Notes under the pieces: model-generated
Databases searched by the model: none
Told to the model about the DNA's origin: nothing
The model's input: only the letters and a program-made list of their open reading frames with translations
Position numbers and translations under genes: made by a program
NCBI GenBank assembly: GCA_013297925.1
Contig: JAAFJC010000002.1
Coordinates: 43,403-107,402, forward strand
Origin: Comamonadaceae bacterium
Lineage (GTDB): Bacteria; Pseudomonadota; Gammaproteobacteria; Burkholderiales; Burkholderiaceae_C
Reading direction: 5' to 3'
DNA: 64,000 nucleotides
Shown: positions 1 to 9,754 of the stretch, piece by piece
Layout: each line of letters starts with the position of its first letter
Position numbering within the stretch: position 1 is the stretch's first letter

Positions 1-455
1 AAATCGGCAGCTTTTATGGTGGTCAGTGACATAACGGCTTTGTTTGTCTTGACGTCCTGATGTCTTGCCTGCTCATGAGCCTGCTTTTCCATAGCGTGCC
101 CGATTTCTGTGTTCTTGGAAATATGAGGTGTATCCACATCAATATCCAAATCGGTGTCTGCTTTGGTTGTTTGCGTCTGCGCGATAGCACTACTTTCAAC
201 TGAATTCGTAGTCACATGATCGGCTTGTATTTGCGGCGCAGAGACATCCAAAACCTTCAAACTAGGCATGGGTCTCAGAGCTTCTAGCTTGACGCCTTGC
301 GACGCAAACTGCCAAAACAAGGTCGAATTTGATAGCTGGCGATGGATCGATTTGGCATCAGCCAGCGGTCGATATGCGGAAACACCGACATGCGCCATCG
401 CCACAAGATTGGCGAAGCGCTGCACGTGTTTGGCTTGTACAGGGTCGATTAGCAT
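1..455 (-). CDS. hypothetical protein, 3' part beyond the window edge
   Basis: Open minus-strand frame from ATG (455-453) to base 1 (MLIDPVQAKHVQRFANLVAMAHVGVSAYRPLADAKSIHRQL...); missing from the ORF track because it is truncated; directly downstream of the V4R gene. Confidence 0.6.
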   Translation of the reverse strand, partial: MLIDPVQAKHVQRFANLVAMAHVGVSAYRPLADAKSIHRQLSNSTLFWQFASQGVKLEALRPMPSLKVLDVSAPQIQADHVTTNSVESSAIAQTQTTKADTDLDIDVDTPHISKNTEIGHAMEKQAHEQARHQDVKTNKAVMSLTTIKAAD

Positions 456-470
456 GTTGCTAGATTGCGC

Positions 471-1178
471 TTAAGCGTCCATATGAGCCAAAATCTCTGA
501 AGAATTAGCGCCCTCCTGCCTCCAAAAATCGGCAGCATTGACTTTCTTCTCATCGCCCACAAGAAACTTACATACATCATTGCCCATGGAATAACACTGA
601 ATCTCAATGCTTTGCCTCTCAATGCGCTCGTAGTAGCTGAAAGCGCCAGCAAACAGGCCCGCATACAAATGACATACAGGTTTCCCGAGCAGTTTCATGG
701 AACGTGCTACGGCAGAGTTTCGAATCTCCACGACAGTCAAGCCTTTTTCGCCGAAAGACAAATCGAGATGCCACCCACCGAATCCAGTGATTGTCAGCGG
801 CCACCACCAGCATTCCCAAACAAACCGCGGATTCATTTGCCAAATCTCTCGCTTGCCGCCACCAAACTCTTGACGCATACGATTGGCAAAACGGTGCATA
901 TCTTGCTCTGCCCAGGTTTTGCCACATTGATACATCATCAATGCACCTGCAGAACCCACTTCGTCTTCAATGCCTTGATGCAAACCAGCAATAAATGCAT
1001 CTGTGACTTTGGCGGCACGCTGACCATCTCGCAAAAAGATAGCGCCTCTTTGCGGGTCGTGCGCAAAAAATTCCTCAGGCACAAAATAATTGTGATAACC
1101 CCTGTAGCCACCTTGAACGGGGTCGATGCCGTCTGCTGGCGAGGTGGAGCTTGATGGTGTGGCTATTTGTGATGACAT
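471..1178 (-). CDS. V4R (4-vinyl reductase-like) domain protein
   Basis: ORF 471..1220; internal start MSSQIATPSSS avoids overlap with the ferredoxin gene; C-terminal IEIQCYSMGNDVCKFLVG is V4R-like. Confidence 0.6.
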   Translation of the reverse strand: MSSQIATPSSSTSPADGIDPVQGGYRGYHNYFVPEEFFAHDPQRGAIFLRDGQRAAKVTDAFIAGLHQGIEDEVGSAGALMMYQCGKTWAEQDMHRFANRMRQEFGGGKREIWQMNPRFVWECWWWPLTITGFGGWHLDLSFGEKGLTVVEIRNSAVARSMKLLGKPVCHLYAGLFAGAFSYYERIERQSIEIQCYSMGNDVCKFLVGDEKKVNAADFWRQEGANSSEILAHMDA

Positions 1179-1180
1179 GT

Positions 1181-1663
1181 TTATATCTCCGATGCAGAAC
1201 GCGTATTGATTTTTTGCCAATCGAAATCGACAGATTTGAGCTCATTGACGACTGAGCGGGTAATGATCTTTCCCTCTTGAATCAAAACACGAGCATCAAG
1301 TGGGTGCAAAACAGGCTGCTGCGCCCGCTTGCCAATCAGCTGCTCCAATTGAGCGAATGATTCAACATACAAACCCTTAGGTAATTCAACATGAATCCCT
1401 TCGCCAAGGACTTGTGCCTGGCATGCCAACCTGCTGTTTGCTTTAGCACCCGTTAGTACGGCAAGTGTTAGCTTTTCACGGTCGGTTTGTGGGGTAAGCT
1501 GGCTACTTCCTTCCACCACATGGACATGACAGGTTGCGCACAGACCACGTCCCCCACAAAGCATTTGCACAGGAACTTGACGCACCAGCATGGCATCAAG
1601 CAGTCTTTGCTTGGTTTGAATGATCGCCGGCTGGCTATCGTGCTTAAATTTGATGGTTTTCAT
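1181..1663 (-). CDS. 2Fe-2S ferredoxin
   Basis: CGGRGLCATCHVHV cysteine cluster and later RLACQ, plant-type [2Fe-2S] ferredoxin pattern. Confidence 0.85.
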   Translation of the reverse strand: MKTIKFKHDSQPAIIQTKQRLLDAMLVRQVPVQMLCGGRGLCATCHVHVVEGSSQLTPQTDREKLTLAVLTGAKANSRLACQAQVLGEGIHVELPKGLYVESFAQLEQLIGKRAQQPVLHPLDARVLIQEGKIITRSVVNELKSVDFDWQKINTRSASEI

Positions 1664-1687
1664 GGTTACAAAACGCCAAGCTCAAGG

Positions 1688-4600
1688 TCAAACCATTTGT
1701 AGCAGAGCATTGGTTTTATTGCCGGCAGCAATGGGCATGGCCTGAGTCGCTGATTTGATGGCCATTGTCAATTTTGTCATGAGTACGTTTTGCTTTGATT
1801 CATCCAATAAATTAGTTTCGCTCATGCTTTTGAACATAAGTAATAGAGGTGTTGCATCCATGTCGCCGTACATCAGAATTCGCGTCACTTTCCAATAAAG
1901 ACTGATTTCATCGCTTGAATCGGAGATTTTGTTGCGTGTCGCATGATTAAGCATGAGAGCTATCCATGCATCCGACCAATCTGAAACTGCCAGCGACCAA
2001 CTTGGTATCTTTTCCAGTTGCTCTTTGTGTTGATCGAGCCATAAACGGATGTTGTCTTGCTGGCTAGGATCGAGCAAGCACTGTTTTGCTAAATCATGCG
2101 CTGCTTCTTTGCGAGCCAGTCCATCATCCAGCATGGCAACGCAGCTTGCGCGGATCAATTTCGTAAGCGAGCGGTACGTGAGCTTATCGATTTGCACCTT
2201 GGCAGTCGTCATGAATTTCTTCTTGGAAACTTCAGACGAAAACGACTGCTCCATGGCTTTCTGTACCGCAAGGAATTGCTGTTCAAGCTGTGAACTGTTC
2301 AGACCGAATAGCGTAGCGACAATGGGTGTCTCCATGACTGCGCTGTCGTTGTTGTGCTCGTGGCTGCTCGTAATTCTGCAGAGCTTGAGCATCGCCTGTA
2401 CAAAGCGCCCACGCCTAATCGCGGCGAAGCGATTCACCGATTCAGATAATTTGGCTGCACGCGCGCGATCACGCTCAGCAAGCTGGAGGCTCATCAAGGC
2501 GCAAGCACCGCCGAAGTCATCCAAAACGCTCTTGGATATTCCAGAATCCAAAACTGACAGAAGTGAGCGCGATCTTTCGTTCCAGTTTTGCGGACTTTCA
2601 TTTACCCAAACCGAGCTTGACGTGATGCAAGCAGAGATCAAATCGCGTTTGTTAAACATCAGTGCATTTTTACAAGCGCTTGCGCACATCAAGCCCTCGA
2701 TAGCGATTCGCCACTCTAATTCTTCTTGAAGATTTTCAGCCAAAACAAAATCAGCGCCGGAATGCAAAATGTTTGCCAATTCTTCGAATCGCACCAAGCG
2801 TTCTGTCCCGCAAATGAAGTGAGTGAACCACGTATAGCAAGCGCGCTGTCGCAACGAGCTTGCATTTTGCGTAGCATGAACCTCCAAGTAGCGTATGAGC
2901 TGAAGCCAGGCCTTTGCATTCAGTGCCATATCGGGCTGTGAGCTATCTGTCAATAGATATGAAATTAGTCGCAGGGAGTCCAGTGCTGCATGTTCATGAG
3001 GGCGCGACAAAAGTATCATGCCAAGCTGAGTTAAAAACCATTGGGTCGCATCAACGTAGCCGTTCTTCAACTTACTACTCTGCGGGCTTGAGATTGATTG
3101 ATGGCCACTCTTAAAGCTGATGTGGTGGTTGTCGAGTAAATAGATTCCTAAGCTAACTTGCTCTGCTTGCTTTCTCAAACGGTGTATGAGTAATCCCAAC
3201 TTCAGCGTATGCTTATCGGATAAGGTTTCGGCCGCTGATTGCTCCCAAGCCGACAGCAAATCCTCTATCGCACCCTCGCCAAGTTCGCGCAGTAGCGAAA
3301 AAGTGACTGGCATCAATTGTGCTAAGGCCAAATCTGAATCAGGCTGCGTCGTATGCAGGCGCATGGCTTCGTTTGCCCAAGAATGCAGCGCATCAGGGCA
3401 GGCCAGTAGCAACTCATCTGGGCTCAATACTTGCCAAGAGTAGTTTTTGTTGGCTGAACCGCATTCCTTTTTCCAAGAATCTGTTCTGATGGGTGTCACG
3501 CCAAATTTGGTTAATTCGGCCTGGCCTTGATTAGATCCGATTGCAAAGTTTCTCTTGTACTGTAGCAAGATAGGTTCAAAGATTGAGCGATATGCCTCAG
3601 CATCGAGCAAATCTGCCAATGCATCTGATAGATGTTGCAAGTAAGTGCTGACAAATTCCACAGGGACTGCAGCGATATTCTTGCCAACAACCGTTTGCCA
3701 CCACCAAGCGTAGTTGTCGATTGCAGAATAAGGTGCTTGCATGAGCTCGTCACACATTTTAAGCAACGACCATCGACAGTCCATTCGACCGAGAAACCAT
3801 GCCTGATGATTGCCTTGTGGAGGTTCCGAGGCCAATCCCCTTTGAATTCTTCCAGCGTAATCTGATTCTCCCGCTGTGATAACGTAATCAACAAGTTTGT
3901 CAATTTCAACTCTAATCATCGTAGCCGCTTGACTTGATGCAAAGCTTTTTAGCCAAATTTGAAAGCCCGATTGAATGGAATCGCTCATGGATGCTGAATT
4001 GTTAATCGCGACGAGTCGAAACAGCGCATCCCGTAGTTGCCTGTGATCAGCAGCCACGGGCAAACCCAGCATCCACCTTGATGCCCAATTTCGCATTGCA
4101 TAAGCAGCACGATCCTCACCAATGCTCCTACTCAATGCGGAAAATCGCGCACTAAACACTAGGGCATCGCTACTAATTAAGCTTTTCTGGGGGGACTGTT
4201 CTGGAAGCTTTGCCCAATGGATTTGGGATTTCATTTGAGCATTGAGACATTGCTCAAGAATAGCTGCACTTTTGCGCATGGTCTCGGAAATGTTCGGATG
4301 CTTCTTGCTATCCCACTGGGAAAAAGCAGCGATGATTTGTTTGTAGCGCTTCCAAACCGGCAGGTCAAGACTGTAGTTCAAGTGCTGGGAGACAGACCAC
4401 CACATCACGCCAGCAGCAACTCTTGAGTCGTCACTGATTGCATGGGCTTCCACTGCTAAGGTGAGCACAGCATTGAGTTGCCTGATAAGTCGTTGGTGGC
4501 TGCTTGTATCTGCGGCACCTTCCACCATGCTAGAGGCAAGCAAGCTGAGGTTTTGCCTGGTTTCCTCAATGCAACTTTGTGCCTCGATTCTTGCTTCTGA

Positions 4601-5761
4601 CCATTGTGCAAGCCGATTCATCGATTGTTCAACGCGATCAAGCTCGTGTCTTTCAACGGACGGCCTGATCAATTCAATGAGGTCTTTGCAAGTGCTGCGA
4701 ATCCTGCTTCCCGTCCAGCCGGCGCGATACAAGGCCGCAATATCAATGCTTTTGGCCCATTCCATTGAGATCGTGCTTAACGGCTTTTGCGCGATGGCCA
4801 TTTGCAGCAGTGCCACCATATGGAGCTGCTTAACCGACGCAGATTGGTGTGCTGAATGGGTCAACCACACCCGAATAACATTAAAGAGTGGCACGCTACT
4901 GATGAGAATTTCATAGGCCGTACCAATATCGCTCACATTCTTATGATGAGAACGTGAAGCATGGTGATGCTCTAAAGCAATAAGCAGTCGCTCCCATTGA
5001 ATGGATTGCAAATTATTTTTCGCAACAACGTGGCTTAGAAATCCAAGCACGTACATGGAATACACATGAGCCGCTTTGCCGGGAGGTGTTCTGGCCCACT
5101 CTGAAAGCCATTGCTCCAAGGATGCTCGCAATTCTTCTTCATTGTCGCCAAGCTTCGCAGCACGCAACGTCGATTTGGCCTGCGTCAATGCAGGATCGAT
5201 GATCGCTCTTTCTTGATTACTGGTGCGATTTTGTAAAACATACAAGCGTAAGCTGTGTTGAATGGCATCAAACGCATTAGTCAACCGGGTGTAGGTTTGA
5301 TCCCCGACTTGGCTTGAGAATTTTAAAAGCAGCGCTTCAATGAGGCGTGCAGAATTGTTATTTGCTGTTGAGCTTGAAATTTTGTTGAGCAATGTGAACC
5401 AACTCGCCAGCCCTTTGCCAGATTGGACGATCTTCAATACCGATTGGTAGATTTCATTGAGCTTTGTTTGTCGCTCAGTTAATACGCCAGGGAAAGCGGA
5501 CACAACATGAGGGTCCTGGCTTAGCTGCTGAATTAGCTCTTGCCCACATGCTTCAAGCCGCTTGGCAGTTTCTGCTTTTGAATTTTGTATTTCAAGTTCG
5601 GAAATTTGCGAAAAATCCGTCGCGAAAATATGATGAACCAAAGCCGTACTGGTTGCAAACTCGCTGATGGGTTTCTGATTGCCAAACGAACTGTCGTGCG
5701 AAAAGTCACTGGTTTTGAAGCCTGATGTTGTTGAATCTTGAATTGCGACTGGTGCGTTCAT
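1688..5761 (-). CDS. large predicted alpha-helical protein of unknown function (1357 aa)
   Basis: Single uninterrupted 1357-aa ORF; no family recognised by eye. Confidence 0.8.
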   Translation of the reverse strand: MNAPVAIQDSTTSGFKTSDFSHDSSFGNQKPISEFATSTALVHHIFATDFSQISELEIQNSKAETAKRLEACGQELIQQLSQDPHVVSAFPGVLTERQTKLNEIYQSVLKIVQSGKGLASWFTLLNKISSSTANNNSARLIEALLLKFSSQVGDQTYTRLTNAFDAIQHSLRLYVLQNRTSNQERAIIDPALTQAKSTLRAAKLGDNEEELRASLEQWLSEWARTPPGKAAHVYSMYVLGFLSHVVAKNNLQSIQWERLLIALEHHHASRSHHKNVSDIGTAYEILISSVPLFNVIRVWLTHSAHQSASVKQLHMVALLQMAIAQKPLSTISMEWAKSIDIAALYRAGWTGSRIRSTCKDLIELIRPSVERHELDRVEQSMNRLAQWSEARIEAQSCIEETRQNLSLLASSMVEGAADTSSHQRLIRQLNAVLTLAVEAHAISDDSRVAAGVMWWSVSQHLNYSLDLPVWKRYKQIIAAFSQWDSKKHPNISETMRKSAAILEQCLNAQMKSQIHWAKLPEQSPQKSLISSDALVFSARFSALSRSIGEDRAAYAMRNWASRWMLGLPVAADHRQLRDALFRLVAINNSASMSDSIQSGFQIWLKSFASSQAATMIRVEIDKLVDYVITAGESDYAGRIQRGLASEPPQGNHQAWFLGRMDCRWSLLKMCDELMQAPYSAIDNYAWWWQTVVGKNIAAVPVEFVSTYLQHLSDALADLLDAEAYRSIFEPILLQYKRNFAIGSNQGQAELTKFGVTPIRTDSWKKECGSANKNYSWQVLSPDELLLACPDALHSWANEAMRLHTTQPDSDLALAQLMPVTFSLLRELGEGAIEDLLSAWEQSAAETLSDKHTLKLGLLIHRLRKQAEQVSLGIYLLDNHHISFKSGHQSISSPQSSKLKNGYVDATQWFLTQLGMILLSRPHEHAALDSLRLISYLLTDSSQPDMALNAKAWLQLIRYLEVHATQNASSLRQRACYTWFTHFICGTERLVRFEELANILHSGADFVLAENLQEELEWRIAIEGLMCASACKNALMFNKRDLISACITSSSVWVNESPQNWNERSRSLLSVLDSGISKSVLDDFGGACALMSLQLAERDRARAAKLSESVNRFAAIRRGRFVQAMLKLCRITSSHEHNNDSAVMETPIVATLFGLNSSQLEQQFLAVQKAMEQSFSSEVSKKKFMTTAKVQIDKLTYRSLTKLIRASCVAMLDDGLARKEAAHDLAKQCLLDPSQQDNIRLWLDQHKEQLEKIPSWSLAVSDWSDAWIALMLNHATRNKISDSSDEISLYWKVTRILMYGDMDATPLLLMFKSMSETNLLDESKQNVLMTKLTMAIKSATQAMPIAAGNKTNALLQMV

Positions 5762-5881
5762 GTGATGGCTTGGCCCTGATATTTTGTTGCTTGTATTGTT
5801 TTCAATTGAAAGTTTATTGAATGATAATAAAAGATGAATAATTCAGAGTTTCTAATAAATATTATTTGAAAGACCAACAAC

Positions 5882-6478
5882 GTGCAATTACTGAGCCAAC
5901 TTCGCATTCATACTTCCAATGCACATCAAAGACTTGATCAGCAATCGATTCTTACTCCGGTCATGAGCGGCGACGTTAAGCCCTTGGATATCTATAAAGG
6001 TCTTGTCGCGCTGAATCATGCCCATCATGTGGTTCACAGCGCGCTGAAAAACTTGTCGCTTGAAAAGCAATCTATTTGGGAGATTTTCGATGGTCGCACG
6101 CATTTGGTGCGTGATGCTGCGTATTGGCGCGAGCAAGTTCAGAAATTTCAAACTATTGAAACTGCTGACCCTATCAAGATCAACGCAATTGATTTGCATC
6201 AACTGTCGCATTACATGGGCGTGGCTTATGTGATGGAGGGTTCTGCTTTGGGCGGTTTGAAGCTGGCTAGGCACGTGAGTGATGCCCTGGGTGCGAATCA
6301 TCAAGCGGGATTGTCTTTTTGGCTCGCGGCGGATGCTGATCGTACGCGGTGGCCAAGATTTCTTCGTGTTTTGGAGAGCGCTTTGGGCATGCAACCAGAA
6401 CATTTCCAATCGACCATCGATGCAGCCAACGCATGCTTTGGAATATTTGAAAAGGCGCTCAACCCAGCTAGTAATTGA
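5882..6478 (+). CDS. biliverdin-producing heme oxygenase-like (BphO/HO family)
   Basis: SNAHQRLDQ near N-terminus and LSHYMGVAYVMEGSALGGLKLARHV, typical heme oxygenase-like motifs; GTG start. Confidence 0.75.
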   Translation: MQLLSQLRIHTSNAHQRLDQQSILTPVMSGDVKPLDIYKGLVALNHAHHVVHSALKNLSLEKQSIWEIFDGRTHLVRDAAYWREQVQKFQTIETADPIKINAIDLHQLSHYMGVAYVMEGSALGGLKLARHVSDALGANHQAGLSFWLAADADRTRWPRFLRVLESALGMQPEHFQSTIDAANACFGIFEKALNPASN

Positions 6479-6492
6479 CCAATTGGCGGCGC

Positions 6493-7107
6493 TCATACCG
6501 TTGTCGCCTCCAACATTTGGCGTAGTTCGACGAGATGGGCTGCTGCATTGGGTGTGTTGTTTTTGATCATGAGCTCGTAAGCGCCCAAACTGGCTTGCAA
6601 TTGGCTCATTGTTGTGATTTCTTCGATGTCGCCAAGCATTGTCATGGCCAGAGAAGGTGCTTCTTGCAGTAAGAAATTCTCCATCAGCGTTTTTGCATCG
6701 TTTAGAGCGGATGCAGTCTTCTCTGGCGGCAGCATGTGCTGCGAGTTAGTGACCGTAAATGGCTGCGAAAAAGCCCCAAACGCTGGTAATTGCGCGGGCA
6801 AGGTTTCTGAATACGCTTCAATGACAGAATCTTTTTTAGTTTGCTCCATGATGGAATCAAGGATCGATGTGACCAATCCTAGGTCGATCAGGCGCTGTAT
6901 TTTTTCGGGTGCACAGATATGCGGCTTGAGCACGCGCTGCAAGTCAACTTCATTGCGCTTTCCATCGATGAATTTCAATAGCATTCTCAAGTCGTCAGGG
7001 AGCGACGAGTGCGAGTTGAAGGCTTCCAGCCTCCCTTGATTGGTGCGTATCAGTGGAGCCATACATCCCCTAAGGTTTGTTTGAGGCTCTGATCTGATAC
7101 TTTCCAT
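6493..7107 (-). CDS. hypothetical protein
   Basis: ORF; start may be internal Met (MAPLIRTNQGRLEAFN). Confidence 0.6.
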   Translation of the reverse strand: MESIRSEPQTNLRGCMAPLIRTNQGRLEAFNSHSSLPDDLRMLLKFIDGKRNEVDLQRVLKPHICAPEKIQRLIDLGLVTSILDSIMEQTKKDSVIEAYSETLPAQLPAFGAFSQPFTVTNSQHMLPPEKTASALNDAKTLMENFLLQEAPSLAMTMLGDIEEITTMSQLQASLGAYELMIKNNTPNAAAHLVELRQMLEATTV

Positions 7108-7433
7108 TCTGTGTGCATGATCTCCAAAACACCTCTGCGTTCTAAGTATTGCAGCAGATAAACCGTATCTGAGACGTTCCCGCGCATGCAGCGCTTGAGA
7201 TTCTCAAAGCTCACTGGCCCGTGGCTTAGCAGAGACAGCGCCCGGTAGTTATTGGCATTTTTCAGCTTTGTGTTAATTTCTGGCCAGCGCTTCAAAGAAT
7301 AAGCAGTTTTCTGCTGCGCATCCCCTTTTTGCCCTGGCATAGGCCACTTGTCCTGTAAGGTCTTCGTGTCCCACAGATAAGACGATTTTTGTAATAGATG
7401 ATGAATACCAAATTGACGAAAAATATGTAACAT
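7050..7433 (-). CDS. hypothetical protein, possible winged-helix-like
   Basis: ORF overlapping the start of the previous ORF, same strand; ALSLLSHGPVSFENLKRCMRGNVSDTVYLLQYLERRGVL. Confidence 0.5.
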   Translation of the reverse strand: MLHIFRQFGIHHLLQKSSYLWDTKTLQDKWPMPGQKGDAQQKTAYSLKRWPEINTKLKNANNYRALSLLSHGPVSFENLKRCMRGNVSDTVYLLQYLERRGVLEIMHTEWKVSDQSLKQTLGDVWLH

Positions 7434-7859
7434 TTATTTAAACACCGCAGACTAAAGGTAAAAATTAATACATAAGTGCTATTTAATTAAGCTTTTTTTG
7501 AAAAATGAATAAAAAGCGTTAATCTTTTTTTAGAAATATGTTGTGTTTTGTTAGCTCTTTGTCTACTCAGACTTGTCATGGAATAATACAAAAGTGTGCA
7601 GTAGTTCACGATAAGTAACTTAATTCTCAGATGCTGCCTAAGCGCTGTCAATGCAAAAAATTGCAAAACAAAATTGCAAATTTGCTTGAATAAAGCTGTT
7701 GCGAAAAAGGGCGCTTCATATACATTGAAATAAATAGAAAACAACTAGATGTGCTTTGGCTTGCGGTAACGCAATGTCGAGACCTCTCATGTTGAGGGGG
7801 GCAGTCATCATCCGATGACTGCAGAGCAATGGTCAAGAACCAAGAGCATATTGAGTCAA

Positions 7860-8825
7860 ATGGCAATCGATCCCGCGCTTATCAGCTACTTCACGGCAGT
7901 AGCTCAATGTGAAAGTATTTCGCGTGCAGCAGACAAGATGGCAGTCAGCGGCAGTACAGTCAGCCGAAAAATTGATGAGATCGAAGATGTCTTGGGAGTT
8001 CGTCTCTTCGAGCGCGACACGAGGCATCTACGTTTGACAGAAGCGGGAAACGATTTCTTGTACTATGCGCAACAAGCCATCCACCTACTCGGACAAGGTG
8101 AGCAGGCGATGGCCAGCTACAACAAAGAGGTAAGAGGCTCCCTAAGAATTTGGTGTCCACCTGCATTTGGGCGGGAGTTTCTAGCCAGTACGGTGGCACA
8201 TTTTGGGGCGGCACACCCGCTTCTCAACATTTCATTGCAGTTGGAGGCTAGGCCTTTTGCACTCGGCTCATCGGAATTTGACATTGGCATTTGCGTAGGA
8301 ATGCCAACTGAAGGACGAGTGGTGATATCTCGTGTTTGTAGTTTTCAAAGTAGTTATGTGGCCACTCCCAAGTTTTTCAAAAAACATGGAATTCCGCAAA
8401 CAATGCATGATTTGGTGAGGATGCCCATCGTTACAGTGTTTCACGAACAAGAGATGAATGAGCGCTGCGTTATTCAATCTCCATGCGGGCAACAGGTGAG
8501 TTATGTATCAAAGTTAGCTGTGAATGATTCCGAACTAGCTATGAAGGCTATTCTGAGCGGGGAATACATTGGCAAGGTAATGCATTGGTATGCTCAATGC
8601 GAGTTGCTGAATGCAACGATCTACAAAGTTTTGCCAGAACTTATTGAAGAGAAGAACGTTTACGCGATGGTTCAGGGGCGCAAAGGCAATCCTCGCAAGG
8701 TGCAATTATTTATTGATTTTTTTAAGAGCCACATGCAGCCAACTATTGCTGATCTTGAGCGGCGCACGGCTTGCCTGCCTTACTGGGAAAAGGTGGTGGA
8801 AGGGGGGGGGGGCGATTACGCCTAA
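7860..8825 (+). CDS. LysR family transcriptional regulator
   Basis: N-terminal LTTR HTH: SISRAADKMAVSGSTVSRKIDEIEDVLGVRLFERDTRHLRLTEAG. Confidence 0.85.
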   Translation: MAIDPALISYFTAVAQCESISRAADKMAVSGSTVSRKIDEIEDVLGVRLFERDTRHLRLTEAGNDFLYYAQQAIHLLGQGEQAMASYNKEVRGSLRIWCPPAFGREFLASTVAHFGAAHPLLNISLQLEARPFALGSSEFDIGICVGMPTEGRVVISRVCSFQSSYVATPKFFKKHGIPQTMHDLVRMPIVTVFHEQEMNERCVIQSPCGQQVSYVSKLAVNDSELAMKAILSGEYIGKVMHWYAQCELLNATIYKVLPELIEEKNVYAMVQGRKGNPRKVQLFIDFFKSHMQPTIADLERRTACLPYWEKVVEGGGGDYA

Positions 8826-8852
8826 GCAGCCTTACCGCGCGATTGTATGATT

Positions 8853-9683
8853 TTAGGCAATGAACGAATGGATAGCTTGCTGCACTCTCATGGATTGTTC
8901 CTTCTGCGGCGAATGCCCACACTGCTCTAGTTTTAATAGCGCTCTGCGCAGATTCCTTGCCGGGGGTAGGCCGATTTGGCTTGAAGAATCGTGCCCAGTG
9001 CCGCCAAGAGCGTTGATTTGGGCTAGGCTTCCGTAGGGATCGTCTTGGCCTTGGATGGCGAGAAGCGGGCAGGTGATTTGCTCGCATTCGGCTTCGATGT
9101 TGAAGCTGCGGAATTCTGGGCTCAGCCAAATATCGTTCCACTGCCAGAAGGCGCAGTCAACGTCTGCATGGTATTTGGCCAGGCGCGCTCGTAGATCGCC
9201 GCTCTCGTAAGCTTCGCGAGCTTGGGCGATGGCTGAGATGCTGATGTCTTCCACGAAAAGATGCGGGGCCATCACGATGCAAGCTTGCACATCGAAGCGC
9301 GCAGCATGGAGCAGGGCAATCGTGCCGCCATCGGAATGGCCGAGCAAGACTGGCTGGGCGATGCCTTCCATGCGCAGCAGCTCGGGGAGCACTTGCCAAG
9401 CCTCGTGGTGCATGTAATGAGGCTTTAAGCGATTCGCGCCGCGCACATCGGCAATGGCATCGCTTTGGCCATAGCCACGCCGGGAATACACGAGGCCAGC
9501 GCGGCCTGTGGCGGCGCACAGCGCTTTAGGAAAATCTCGCCACATGGCGACTGAACCCAAGCCCTCATGCAAGAAGATGATGGGGCTTGCATCCGGGCGC
9601 GTAGAAGCCGGTAGGCGCAAAATTTCCAGATTCACGCCCAGAACGCTCAGTTTTTCACTTTTGGTAGCAACGGAATCAGTCAT
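8853..9683 (-). CDS. alpha/beta hydrolase
   Basis: IIFLHEGLGS oxyanion region and LLGHSDGGTIAL nucleophile elbow (GHSDG). Confidence 0.85.
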   Translation of the reverse strand: MTDSVATKSEKLSVLGVNLEILRLPASTRPDASPIIFLHEGLGSVAMWRDFPKALCAATGRAGLVYSRRGYGQSDAIADVRGANRLKPHYMHHEAWQVLPELLRMEGIAQPVLLGHSDGGTIALLHAARFDVQACIVMAPHLFVEDISISAIAQAREAYESGDLRARLAKYHADVDCAFWQWNDIWLSPEFRSFNIEAECEQITCPLLAIQGQDDPYGSLAQINALGGTGHDSSSQIGLPPARNLRRALLKLEQCGHSPQKEQSMRVQQAIHSFIA

Positions 9684-9754
9684 GGCCTGATTTTGAAGGG
9701 GTTTTTGGCCGATGCCGCTGAGGGGAGCGGGTAAAATTAAGGGTTAATTCTGAG

